Assembly: GCA_035578005.1 (NCBI GenBank) | Contig: DATJYK010000243.1 | Span: 26,328-90,327 of the forward strand | Direction of reading: 5' to 3' | Source of the DNA: Gp13-AA77 sp035578005 | GTDB taxonomy: Bacteria; Acidobacteriota; Terriglobia; UBA7540 | DNA: 64,000 bases | Part shown: one piece after another, positions 42,365 to 51,032 of the stretch | Numbering within the stretch: the first letter of the stretch is position 1 | Layout of the letters: each line of letters opens with the position of its first letter | Notes under the pieces: generated by a model | Told to the model about the DNA's origin: nothing | The model's database searches: none | What the model saw: the letters and a program-made list of their open reading frames with translations, nothing else | Made by a program: the position numbers and the translations under genes

Positions 42365-43567
42365 TCACAGTCCCCGTAGTCTCGCGATGGTCATCTTCTG
42401 CGCGTCGGTCGAACCGGCATACATCTTTCCGGCGAGGGCGTCGCGAAGGTCGCGCTCGATCTGGTACTCCGTCATGTAGCCATACCCGCCATGGATCTGC
42501 ACCGAATCCCGGCAGGATTGCACCGCAGCTTCAGCTCCATAAGCCTTCGCGATAGCCGTTTCACGCTCCGCGTCCTTGCCCGGTCCGGCTAGCCAGGCTG
42601 CCCGATAAAGCAGCAGGCGCGACGCTTCCAGGCGGATGTCCATCTCCGCCACTTTGGCGGCGACGGCCGGGAATCTCCCGATCGGCTGCCCAAACTGCGT
42701 GCGCTCAGCCGCGTAGCGGGCGCAGATCTCAAGCTGACGCTGCATCATCCCGACCTGGCTCGCGAGACTGCAGAGCTGCTCCCACTGCTTCGCGGCCTTC
42801 AGCACAGCGGGTCCCAAATCTCCGCCAAGCACATGCTCCTCGGGCACTTGGCAATCGGTCAGTGTGATCTCCGCCGCCGCAGACGTCCTCAAGCCCATTG
42901 TTTCGAGAGTCGGGCCGACTGCAAAGCCTGGCGCGTTCCTTTCAAGAATGAAGGCACCCGTGCCGGGTTTGCCAGCCTCCGAATCAACGCCAGCAAGAAC
43001 GATCACCAGGTCTGCCAGCCCCGCGTTGCTAACAAAGTTCTGTGACCCGTTCAGCACCCATTGGTTGCCCTCTCGATGGGCACGCAGGCGGCGATCCTCG
43101 GACGCCCTGCTGGTGTTGAGCGCGCCCGGGTGGCCGCTTGCGGAACCTTCCCCGTGTTCCTTTCCTGGGTTAACACCCTGATCGGTACCAGCCGCAGCAC
43201 CGACCCATTCGCCGCGCGCCAGCTTTGGGAGATACTTCCGCTTCTGCGCCTCGGTTCCGAACCGCATCAAGGGGATGACCGAACCCGAGAGATGCGCGCC
43301 GATCGAAAAGATCAGCCCGTTGTTCCGGCAGCCGTAACCCAAAGCCTCGAAGGCGCAGACCGTGGTGAGAATGTCCGCGTCGCCGCCGCCGTACTCCTCA
43401 GATGCAGGCAAGCCCTGGATTCCGAATTCGGCGCACTTTTTCCAACCGTCCCAGGAGAATTCCTGCCGCCAGTCTTCCTCAATAATATCGCCGATCAGCT
43501 CCTTCTGGGCGAACGGAACCACCGAGCGGCGCAAAGCTTCCTGTTCTTCAGTCCAGGCAAAATCCAA
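42365..43567 (-). CDS. Acyl-CoA-dehydrogenase-like flavoenzyme, candidate prolyl-carrier oxidase
   Basis: TTG 43567 start. The ACAD fold is clear: N-terminal helices, LNGSQNFVSNAGLADL, FGQPIGRFPAVAAKVAEM, QIHGGYGYMTEYQIERDLRD. The probable catalytic Glu is E263 (KQWEQLCSLASQ) in the helix-G position used by isovaleryl-CoA and prolyl-carrier dehydrogenases; the alternative C-terminal position has Y-A-G-S rather than Y-E-G. With the proline ligase and carrier it would oxidise prolyl-S-carrier to a pyrroline or pyrrole. The canonical T-E-P...G-S-D segment is replaced by a longer, unusual Gly/Ser-rich stretch (residues ~127-164), probably an insertion. Confidence 0.75.
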   Translation of the reverse strand: MDFAWTEEQEALRRSVVPFAQKELIGDIIEEDWRQEFSWDGWKKCAEFGIQGLPASEEYGGGDADILTTVCAFEALGYGCRNNGLIFSIGAHLSGSVIPLMRFGTEAQKRKYLPKLARGEWVGAAAGTDQGVNPGKEHGEGSASGHPGALNTSRASEDRRLRAHREGNQWVLNGSQNFVSNAGLADLVIVLAGVDSEAGKPGTGAFILERNAPGFAVGPTLETMGLRTSAAAEITLTDCQVPEEHVLGGDLGPAVLKAAKQWEQLCSLASQVGMMQRQLEICARYAAERTQFGQPIGRFPAVAAKVAEMDIRLEASRLLLYRAAWLAGPGKDAERETAIAKAYGAEAAVQSCRDSVQIHGGYGYMTEYQIERDLRDALAGKMYAGSTDAQKMTIARLRGL

Positions 43568-43640
43568 GAGTTTCCCTCAGTTGTTCGTCTTCTCAAGTGA
43601 GGCAGGCCACCTTGCGGCCGTACAGCTCTAAAGCACTATT

Positions 43641-44354
43641 TTACTGGACCTTCGGACTGGACACCCGCACTGCCGCCACTCCGCCAGACGTGCTCGGCGT
43701 TGCGGTGTGAGGATCGGCTGGATTTGAAGGCGCAGTCACGGCCTTCAACGGTGTTGCCGCCGCCGCGGCTACCGGTTTGCCTATGTCCCCATTTAGCTTT
43801 CGGGCTTCGAAGCGCTGCGGACGGCCTCCGCGCAGCTTGATCCGCGCCGGCACACCGGCGATGGTGGTATCGTCCCGCACATCCACCATCACCAAACTAT
43901 TCGGCATGATCACCACGTTGTTGCCGATCTTGGTGTCGCCGATGATCTTGGCGCCCGCGCCAAAATAAACGTTGTCGCCAATCGAGCGCGTGGCGTGGCT
44001 GATGAGCACGCCGCTCGCCAGCGTACAGTTCTTGCCGATTTTCGTTGTTCCTACGAAGACGCCGAACCAGGTGTGAATAACGAGCCCGGGCCCGATATCG
44101 GCGGCAGGATGGATAAAGACGCCGGTCCAGATCATCGCCGACTGCCGCGCGATGAACGCCAGCAACCGCATGACCGTTCCCAGCACCGGCACTCGTAGTT
44201 TCAACGCCCAATGCCCGAGGCGATAGGCAAGGATAGGCCAAACGCCAAGGTTCCCTAAGGCCTTTATCGTCTTGATGATCCGGTGCTGCTTCCAGGTGCC
44301 GTCTTTGCGGTTGGCGATGCTTCGGCGCAAATCGGCCCGCAAGTTCTCAAACAT
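43641..44354 (-). CDS. Hexapeptide-repeat acyltransferase (serine acetyltransferase-like)
   Basis: The N-terminal helix bundle (RIIKTIKALGNLGVWPILAY) is followed by left-handed beta-helix repeats: VFIHPAADIGPGLVIHTWFG, TKIGKNCTLASGVLISH, SIGDNVYFGAGAKIIGDTKI. The catalytic-type His residues are in IHTWFG and ISHATR. The C-terminal ~50 residues are Pro/Ala/Thr-rich and probably disordered. It is the first gene of the carrier/ligase/dehydrogenase group, 73 nt upstream of the dehydrogenase. Such enzymes acetylate serine (CysE) or other hydroxyl/amino groups; its relation to the proline pathway is only positional. Confidence 0.8.
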   Translation of the reverse strand: MFENLRADLRRSIANRKDGTWKQHRIIKTIKALGNLGVWPILAYRLGHWALKLRVPVLGTVMRLLAFIARQSAMIWTGVFIHPAADIGPGLVIHTWFGVFVGTTKIGKNCTLASGVLISHATRSIGDNVYFGAGAKIIGDTKIGNNVVIMPNSLVMVDVRDDTTIAGVPARIKLRGGRPQRFEARKLNGDIGKPVAAAAATPLKAVTAPSNPADPHTATPSTSGGVAAVRVSSPKVQ

Positions 44355-44631
44355 TCAGGGCCCGTTTCACAGTTGCTAGCATGAAGCTTACTGAATCAAC
44401 TATTTGACACTTACAGGCGACGAGTGTCAAGGTCGGGCGAGGGTATTGCCCACTTGGCTACCAAGACGTCGTGGGCCTGCGGACCAACTTGATATTCAGG
44501 CTCAAATGCAGCGTCCAACAAACTGCCAAATTCTCGTCGGCAGATAACTGTATTAATTATCAATAACTTGAATGGTTATTATGAATAAATACTGTGTTTT
44601 CAGTATGATGACGGGTTCATAAAAATCATGG

Positions 44632-44655
44632 TCTTTGTTTTCAATAATATGAGAG
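44632..44655 (-). repeat. Inverted single unit of the TTGTTGAAAACAAAG repeat
   Basis: TCTTTGTTTTCAATAATATG is the reverse complement of the CAT-ATTATTGAAAACAAAGA form. One unit, diverged on its outer side. Confidence 0.6.
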
Positions 44656-44748
44656 GTTTTTTCGTAACATTTTGAATTCTTAACCTACGCCCCGCCCCCT
44701 TCAGCCTGTGGCCGCTGGTTTTCAACGGAGGGGACAGCACTGATCGCA

Positions 44749-44836
44749 GTCATTCCGGCGAAAGCGGAATCCAATCCTTTCACACCGCGTTTCCGAGGGC
44801 TTGCACCGGGTGGATTCCCGCCTTTGCCGGAATGAC
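44749..44836. repeat. REP-like palindrome pair
   Basis: GTCATTCCGGCGAAAGCGGA (44749 onward) and TGGATTCCCGCCTTTGCCGG (44811 onward) face each other. It is the same layout as at 1500 and 29896. Confidence 0.8.
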
Positions 44837-44907
44837 TGTGCTTCGAAGGAATTTATTGATTAAGTTGCTTTTTATCATAAACATCGTGGCCATGCTAAGC
44901 TATCTGT

Positions 44908-44973
44908 CTTGTTTTCAACAACATCGTGGGTTCCAAAAATCGATCCTTTGTTATCAATAACATCGTGGGACCC
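44908..44973 (-). repeat. Two inverted units of the GAACCCA...GAAAACAAG repeat
   Basis: CTTGTTTTCAACAACATCGT with GGGTTCC, and TTTGTTATCAATAACATCGT with GGGACC, are reverse-complement versions of the units at 29538 and 29578. Confidence 0.75.
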
Positions 44974-45379
44974 TCCTTCATTTCGCGATTTTCTGAAGTG
45001 TCCCTGCCGCTGCCGATTTCGCCAAAATCATTCCCGCGAAAAGATCCAGCTTTTTCACACCGCGCTTCCAAAGGTATGTCAACGTCACAAGCCTCAACGT
45101 CATAAGCCTCGTAATCTGGCGCAAGTTCGCCCCATGTATTTGGAACAGCGTCGAGCCCCGCCCCGTTCCCAACCTGCAGCCAGAACTGCCGGTATTGCGA
45201 TGTGCGCCTTTGGTAATTGACATAGGCTCAGTTCCAATCCATTTTACTCTCTTATATATGACAAAACATCATAGGTCAAGCGAAATGTCGCCCGCGTAGT
45301 GGCGAGACCCCAGACATCATCGGTTACGGGTTTGAATGGACCTCGTTAGTGAGCTGACTCTGCCCTAGCCGGGATTTTT

Positions 45380-45586
45380 CTAAGGCCAGTTCTGGGCGCC
45401 ACGCAGGGTGCGGTTGATTTCAATCACATCCTCGCGGGTGCGATAGACAGCCAGAAAGGGCAGGCCGGGAAACACGAGTTCGCGGGTGTTGAGCTTGCGG
45501 CCCGCCCGGCCACGACGTGGAAAGCGCGTGAGAGAGAGCCCGCGCCTTGATATGGATTCGAAATCAGCGCTGAAATCTACCTCCAT
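45380..45586 (-). pseudogene. Internally deleted ParE/RelE-type toxin remnant
   Basis: The C-terminal half is a good ParE/RelE tail: RAGRKLNTRELVFPGLPFLA, VYRTREDVIEINRTLRGAQN, then WP and stop. The N-terminal part (MEVDFSADFESIS) jumps straight into RRGLSLTRFPRRG, so the middle helices (about 25-40 residues) are missing. 68 codons compared with ~95 for intact relatives. No antitoxin is visible beside it. The 300 nt up to the next gene (45587-45895) hold nothing else I can support. Confidence 0.55.
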
Positions 45587-45895
45587 GCTACCCCATGGTA
45601 GAAGAGTGGACCGTGGTGTCAAACGTGGCTTCCCTCGCAGGTGGTGCATCCATGCGGTTGTTTGCCATGTGCGCGCCTTGCGACCTGGGGGCGGCCTACA
45701 TCGCGGAGGGCACGACCCTGTCGTATGGTTATCAACAAAAAACGAGCAAGCAAGTAGCGCGCAGTTTCTGAAAGGCAATACCGCGCACGACCTGGCGTTC
45801 CTGCCATCCACCCAAAAACCCCAGACCTAAACCGCGGCGTACGCGCTACACTTGCTCTTTTATTTGCACGCGTTAACTCCGGAGGGTCCGCAACC

Positions 45896-47641
45896 ATGGC
45901 ATGGCTGTCCGCAATCTTGCAGCGCCTCTGCTGCTTCGTCCCTTCCGGGACCAGGCTGGCAACGGCCGGCGCACTTCTTGTGCTGTTCGCTGCCTTGGGC
46001 TCGACTGGGCTGGCCCAGGAAGGCTCTTACGACGTCATCATCCGTGACGGTCACGTGATTGACGGCACCGGCTCGCCTTGGGTTTCGGGCGACGTGGGCA
46101 TCCGGGACGGACGCATCGCCGCACTGGGCAATCTCGCTGGCGCTTCTGCGAAGCAAGTGATTGACGCCCGGGGCATGGTGGTGGCGCCCGGGTTCATCGA
46201 CATGCTGGGCCAATCGGAGCTGACCATCCTTGTTGACCCGCACCTGCCGTCGAAGATCTACCAGGGGATCACCACGGAGATCACGGGCGAGGGCGGGTCC
46301 GTAGCGCCGCTGAACGATGCCATAATCGCGGCCGACCGGCCCCTGTACGAGCACTACCACCTCACTCCGGACTGGCGCACGCTCCCCCAATACTTCGCGC
46401 GGCTCGAGAAGCAGGGGATGGGCATCAACCTCGGGACCTATGTGGGCGCCACTCAGGTGCGCCGGATGGTGCTGGGCGATGTGGATCGCGCGCCCATGCC
46501 CGAAGAGCTTGACCAAATGCGGCTACTGGTGGACCAGGCCATGCAGGCGGGAGCCTTGGGCGTCTCGACGGCGCTGGAGTACGCGCCCGCGCCTTACGCG
46601 TCTACCGACGAACTCATCGCCCTGGCCAAGGAAGCGGCGCGGTTTGGGGGCATCTACGCCACCCATATGCGCAACGAAGGCGATGGAGAAATGGCGGCGC
46701 TGGACGAGGCGGTTCGCATCGGCTGGGCGGCGCAGATTCCAGTGGAAATCTGGCATCTTAAGGCGGCTGGGAAGAACAACTGGGGCAAGATGCCGGACGT
46801 GATCGCGCGCATCAACCAGGCGCGGCGCGAGGGGGTGGACGTGGCCGCCGACACCTATGCCTATACCGCGTGGTTCAACTCGCTTTCGGCTTTCATTCCT
46901 CCCTGGGCGCACGACGGCGGTGACGCCAAGCTGATCGAACGCCTTAAGGACCCGGCCACGCGTGTTCGGATTCGCAAGGAGATGGAAACACCCAGCCAAG
47001 CTTGGGACAACGAATGGCAAGAGATTCGAGGGCCCGAGGACATCCTGGTGGCAGTGGTGAACCAACCGCCGCTCGTGCCGCTTCAGGGCAAGCGGATCAA
47101 CGAGATTGCAGCGAGCTGGCACGAGGACGCCATCGACACCATGTTTGATTTGCTGGTAAAAGACAAGGCACAAACCGACGCGGCTGTTTTCGGTATGTCG
47201 GAGCCTGATGTGGCGCTGGCCCTCGAACAGCCCTGGGTGTCAGTGTGCAACGACTCTTCGGGAACGGCGCCCACGGGGCTGTTGGGCACGGAGCATCCCC
47301 ATCCGCGCGCCTACGGCACATTTCCCCGCATTCTGCGCAAGTATGTGCGCGAGGAGCATAAGCTGACTTTGGAGGACGCCATCCGCAAGTTCAGCGCCTG
47401 GCCCGCGGCGCGCCTGCACTTGGCCGATCGCGGAGTGCTGAAGCAAGGTATGTGGGGTGACGTGGTGGTGTTCGATCCTGCGAAGATTCGCGACCTCGCC
47501 ACCTACGACAATCCGAACCAGCTTTCCGAGGGCATGGAATGCGTCCTGGTGAACGGGACCCCCGTGATCGAGCACGGAAAGATGACCAACGCGTTGCCCG
47601 GCAAAGTGATTCGCGGTGCCGGAAGCCCCGGCTCAAGATAG
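45896..47641 (+). CDS. Secreted amidohydrolase (D-aminoacylase-like), metal site altered
   Basis: ATG 45896 with GGAGGG upstream; signal peptide around RLATAGALLVLFAALGSTGLAQ. N-acyl-D-amino-acid deacylase fold: YDVIIRDGHVIDGTGSPWV, APGFIDMLGQSE, YATHMRNEGDGEMAALDE, EIWHLKAAGKNNWG, and C-terminal DVVVFDPAKIRD. In standard members the strand after APGFID is V-H-T-H, and a Cys in GNCG bridges metal; here those positions read MLGQSE and GEGGS. The later His residues (HMRNE, WHLKA) are kept. A one-metal or changed chemistry is possible, and I recall this subgroup occurs in other Acidobacteria. 581 aa, normal length. Confidence 0.8.
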   Translation: MAWLSAILQRLCCFVPSGTRLATAGALLVLFAALGSTGLAQEGSYDVIIRDGHVIDGTGSPWVSGDVGIRDGRIAALGNLAGASAKQVIDARGMVVAPGFIDMLGQSELTILVDPHLPSKIYQGITTEITGEGGSVAPLNDAIIAADRPLYEHYHLTPDWRTLPQYFARLEKQGMGINLGTYVGATQVRRMVLGDVDRAPMPEELDQMRLLVDQAMQAGALGVSTALEYAPAPYASTDELIALAKEAARFGGIYATHMRNEGDGEMAALDEAVRIGWAAQIPVEIWHLKAAGKNNWGKMPDVIARINQARREGVDVAADTYAYTAWFNSLSAFIPPWAHDGGDAKLIERLKDPATRVRIRKEMETPSQAWDNEWQEIRGPEDILVAVVNQPPLVPLQGKRINEIAASWHEDAIDTMFDLLVKDKAQTDAAVFGMSEPDVALALEQPWVSVCNDSSGTAPTGLLGTEHPHPRAYGTFPRILRKYVREEHKLTLEDAIRKFSAWPAARLHLADRGVLKQGMWGDVVVFDPAKIRDLATYDNPNQLSEGMECVLVNGTPVIEHGKMTNALPGKVIRGAGSPGSR

Positions 47642-47656
47642 CTATGCGCGAAGACT

Positions 47657-47884
47657 ATGAGAAAAACATCCCCTGCTAAGAAGCGTCAAGGCACAAGGCC
47701 CAGCATGCGGAAGGAATATCGGTTCGACTATGGCCGGGCCAAGCCAAACCGGTTTGCAGGGAAGTTCGCTAGCGACTCGGTAGCCGTGATTCTCGAACCG
47801 GACGTGGCCGCCAGGTTCAAATCGTCAAAAACGGTCAACGCGGCCCTGCGTTCCTTCCTCGCGCTGCGCCGGGATGTTTCATGA
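47657..47884 (+). CDS. Small antitoxin-like protein
   Basis: 75 aa. The core MRKEYRFDYGRAKPNRFAGK and VAVILEPDVAARFKSSKTVN resembles short RHH-like proteins that often accompany BrnT/RelE toxins (D-Y-x..K.NR.A, VAVxLxxDVA..F). No toxin gene is adjacent; the only toxin relic nearby is at 45380. An in-frame ATG at 47705 would give just the conserved core. It is 12 nt after the amidohydrolase gene. Confidence 0.6.
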   Translation: MRKTSPAKKRQGTRPSMRKEYRFDYGRAKPNRFAGKFASDSVAVILEPDVAARFKSSKTVNAALRSFLALRRDVS

Positions 47885-48196
47885 CGTCTTCCGGGACCGG
47901 CTTCCCACCTTCTTGCGCCTGGGCGCGGATGTGCGCGCCTTTTTGCGCGTCGCCGGCTGTGGGGTAGCCGTGGCTTCGACTTTGCGTTTGAGCCGCGCGG
48001 TCGCACGAGCCGCCTTTTGCTTGAGCTCAGCCCCGGCGGCACTTACGGCTTTTTGCGCCTCCTCGCGGGCCCGCTCTGCCCTGACGGCGGCCGCGCCCAG
48101 AGCCGTACCAATCGTGCGGCCCACCTCAATCAGTAGATTGTCGTTCTTTGTCTTCGGCTGACGCGACCGCTGCGGGGCCGCGACCTTTCGCTTCAT
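47879..48196 (-). CDS. Lys/Arg/Ala-rich helical protein (histone H1-like?)
   Basis: ATG 48196 follows a strong GGAGG at about 48201-48206. 105 aa with basic ends (MKRKVAAPQRSRQ and ARTSAPRRKKVGSRSRKTS) and an alanine-rich heptad-like middle (RAEREEAQKAV-type: AVRAERAREEAQKAVSAAGA). The composition suggests a nucleic-acid-binding or nucleoid protein, like bacterial histone H1-type tails, but no domain is recognised. Its 3' end overlaps the preceding antitoxin-like gene by 6 nt, convergent. Confidence 0.6.
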   Translation of the reverse strand: MKRKVAAPQRSRQPKTKNDNLLIEVGRTIGTALGAAAVRAERAREEAQKAVSAAGAELKQKAARATARLKRKVEATATPQPATRKKARTSAPRRKKVGSRSRKTS

Positions 48197-48431
48197 TTGG
48201 ACCTCCTTGTTGCCACGCAACCGCCGCGGATTGCCCGCAGGGCTTCACGAGCGGGCGGACTCGGTTGGGCCTCGCACCAATATCTATACCATGTTGAACT
48301 GCAACTGGCGGTAGTCTACGTCGTTTCTGGCGCGGCCGCCCGTAAACAACCTTAGCTTCGTTGAGGCTCAAGCGAGCCACCGCGCCATTCGAACAACCGA
48401 ATTGAGTCGCGGCCTCCGAGCTGCGCCCGCA

Positions 48432-50828
48432 TTACTGCGGTGGTCCCCCGAAGGAATCAGACGGCGGTTTCAACTCGTACTCCTTCGGCGGCTCGGCGCC
48501 CATCAGATAGCGAACGAAATAATCCCAACGGTGCCGCACCATGTAGGGCTCATTTCCGAATCCGTGGTGACGATTCGGAAGCAGGAGCAGATCGAAGTCC
48601 TTATTGGCTTTGATGAGCTCATTCACCACCAAAAGCGTGTTGTAGGGCGGCACGTTGTCATCCATGGTGCCGTGCGCTAGTAGCAGGTGACCCTTGAGGT
48701 TCTTGGCGATATTCTCGTTGGCTTGGTCTTCGTAATTCGTCCCGCTGCCGGCCTCATGAACAAGCAGACCCTGATAGCGCTCGCCCCAGTCGTCTTCATA
48801 CTCGCGGTTGTCGTGGTTGCCGGCTTCCGAGATGCCGACTTTGAAGAAGTCGGGGTAACGGAACATGGCGTCCGCCGCCGCGTAGCCGCCGCCGGAGTGG
48901 CCGTAGATGCCGGCGCGGTCGAGGTCGATCCAGGCGTAGCGCTGGGCCAGTTGCTTCATGCCGGCCACCTGGTCGGGCAGTGTGTTGTCGCCCATGTTGC
49001 CGTAATAGAAGTCGTGAAACTTCTTGGAGCGGTCCGGATTTCCCATGCCTTCGATTTCCACCACCACGAATCCCAATTCCGCCAGCGCCTGCGTATCACC
49101 GCGCGCGGCGCTGAATGACCAGCTTCCTACGCTGCCTCCCTGCGGCCCGGGATAAATATGATTCACGATCGGGTACTTCTTTTGCGGGTCGAGGTGCGTA
49201 GGCAAAAACATGAGGCCGTAAAGGTCAGTCGAGCCGTCGCGCGCCTTCACGGTGATGGGCTGCGGCGGCTTCCATCCTGCGGCCACCAGCCTCGAGATGT
49301 CGGCCTTCTCGATGGTGGCGAGCAGCTTGCCGTCAGCATTACGTAACACGGTCACCGGCGGGACGTCGGGCTTGGAGTAGGTGTCCACAAAGTAGCGCCC
49401 GGAACGCGAAAGGGTCACTTGATGGTTGGCGTCTTCGGGGGTGAGAAGCGTGAGTCCCTGGCCGTCAAAGCCGACGCGATAGAGATGCGTGAAGTAAGGA
49501 TTGCCAGGCTCCCTCCCGACGGCCAGGAAGTACACCGTGCGGGCTCTCTCATCCACGCGCAACATTTGCGTCACAACCCAGTTGCCGGAGGTGATCTGGT
49601 TCTTGAGCTTCCCGGTGGCCAGATCGTAAAGATAGAGGTGCCCCCAATTGTCGCGCTCGGAATACCAGATGTATTCGTTGGAGCCGGGCAGAATGCGCCA
49701 GTTCGCGCTGCCCTGGCCGGACTCGTACTGGGTGGCCACGCGCTCTTCCATCACGTCGCGCACTGCGCCCGTGGCGGCGTCGGCAATGCGCAGCGTCTCC
49801 TGTTTGTGATCGCGCGAAGTGGAAACAAAGGCCAGCCGGGTGGAATCCGGAGTCCACTCCACGTCCGTCCAGTTGCCCGGTTCGGCAAACTGGCTGGCGC
49901 GGCAGGCGATGTCATCACAAAGCGTGGACCGGTGCGGGTCAGGCGGCATTTGCAGTCGGATCACCTTTGGCGTGTCCACCTCGATGATCACCCGCTGGAT
50001 AGTGGCGATGTTCTCGTCCCCGGGCAACGGGTACTTCCACGCTTCGAGCGTCGGATGCCCCACCTTGGTCTCCACCAGGTACATGTCGCCCACCTTGCGC
50101 TGGTCTTGCTGAAAGGTGGCGATTTTCTTGGAATCCGGAGACCACAGCAGAATGGGACGGTCACTCTTCTCCCAGCCCGCGTTATCGAGCGCGTAAGAGA
50201 AATCTTTGACGCCGTCGGTGGTGAGTTGACTCTCCTTGCCGCTGGCCACGTCGCGCACCCACAGGTTGTAATCGCGGATTAAAGCCGCTTTCTTCTGGTC
50301 CGGGGAAGCCCCTTCGTTCGTAGTGCGCCCGCCCGGCCTGCCTGGCGCCACTTCCATGCCGCTCTCCGACGTGCACTTGGCGCCTTCGCGGTCGCACTGG
50401 AAACGCCGCCGGCCGACGTTGAATGAAACGAACTGCCCGTCCGCCGAAAACTCAATCGCACTCAACGGCAGTTTGTTGGCCTCGTAAGTGTGCCCTGACG
50501 CCGCTGAGAGCGCCGCTGCGAGCTTCACGTGATCGAAGGCCGGCGTCCTGGCGAGCGTCACCGGATCGAACATCACGAAGCGCGCGCCCGTCGCGTCCGT
50601 GTCGTAATACCAAAGGCGCTCGTCGCTGGTCCATTCGGGCCGCCCCGCGTGACCAACCAGAGGATTGGTGTTGTATCCCATGAATTTCTCGGCCCGCGCG
50701 TAATCATCGACGGTCAGCGCACGCGGCGAGCCTGCATCCTGCGACCGGGCGCTCGAAGTGGCCAGGAGCGCAAGCGACGTTACCAGGAACGGTCGAAGCA
50801 AACGTGGTGTCACAGCGAATGAGCGCAT
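48432..50828 (-). CDS. Secreted S9 prolyl oligopeptidase (dipeptidyl-peptidase IV-like)
   Basis: ATG 50828 with AAGGA upstream. The signal peptide is RLLRPFLVTSLALLATSSARSQ. The beta-propeller DPP IV N-terminal domain fills residues ~40-500 (RPEWTSDERLWYYD, LWSPDSKKIATFQQD). The alpha/beta-hydrolase domain has the nucleophile GIYGHSGGGYAAADAM, and a C-terminal NRHHGFGNEPYM holding the catalytic His. A Glu pair for N-terminus binding is less clear. It would remove dipeptides or cut after Pro in the periplasm. It is divergent from the S9A gene at 51033, and the two share a ~200-nt promoter region. Confidence 0.9.
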   Translation of the reverse strand: MRSFAVTPRLLRPFLVTSLALLATSSARSQDAGSPRALTVDDYARAEKFMGYNTNPLVGHAGRPEWTSDERLWYYDTDATGARFVMFDPVTLARTPAFDHVKLAAALSAASGHTYEANKLPLSAIEFSADGQFVSFNVGRRRFQCDREGAKCTSESGMEVAPGRPGGRTTNEGASPDQKKAALIRDYNLWVRDVASGKESQLTTDGVKDFSYALDNAGWEKSDRPILLWSPDSKKIATFQQDQRKVGDMYLVETKVGHPTLEAWKYPLPGDENIATIQRVIIEVDTPKVIRLQMPPDPHRSTLCDDIACRASQFAEPGNWTDVEWTPDSTRLAFVSTSRDHKQETLRIADAATGAVRDVMEERVATQYESGQGSANWRILPGSNEYIWYSERDNWGHLYLYDLATGKLKNQITSGNWVVTQMLRVDERARTVYFLAVGREPGNPYFTHLYRVGFDGQGLTLLTPEDANHQVTLSRSGRYFVDTYSKPDVPPVTVLRNADGKLLATIEKADISRLVAAGWKPPQPITVKARDGSTDLYGLMFLPTHLDPQKKYPIVNHIYPGPQGGSVGSWSFSAARGDTQALAELGFVVVEIEGMGNPDRSKKFHDFYYGNMGDNTLPDQVAGMKQLAQRYAWIDLDRAGIYGHSGGGYAAADAMFRYPDFFKVGISEAGNHDNREYEDDWGERYQGLLVHEAGSGTNYEDQANENIAKNLKGHLLLAHGTMDDNVPPYNTLLVVNELIKANKDFDLLLLPNRHHGFGNEPYMVRHRWDYFVRYLMGAEPPKEYELKPPSDSFGGPPQ

Positions 50829-51032
50829 GCGATTCCTTGGTGGCGAGCGCCGAGGTCGCGACGTTCGCGTTGGGTCTTAGCTGATCGAATGACAATGTCG
50901 TTTTCTCGATTCGGTAGTATACATCCGCCGTCGATTGCCTTCGCAGACCTGTCGGGGGTGAAACCCAGCTGGCACGTTAATTTGCTACCTTCGTGCGTGC
51001 ATTCCCGCTACAATCCACCATCTGAGGCCACT

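Larger units (their letters stand above)
44355..45379. other. 1-kb repeat-rich intergenic region
   Basis: No gene found. It is AT-rich in the middle (44560-44690) and contains the REP-like pair at 44749-44836, and inverted members of the GAACCCA/TTGTTGAAAACAA family at 44632-44655 and 44908-44973. A direct near-repeat AACGTCACAAGCCTCAACGT with CATAAGCCTC is at about 45078-45105. Confidence 0.6.
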
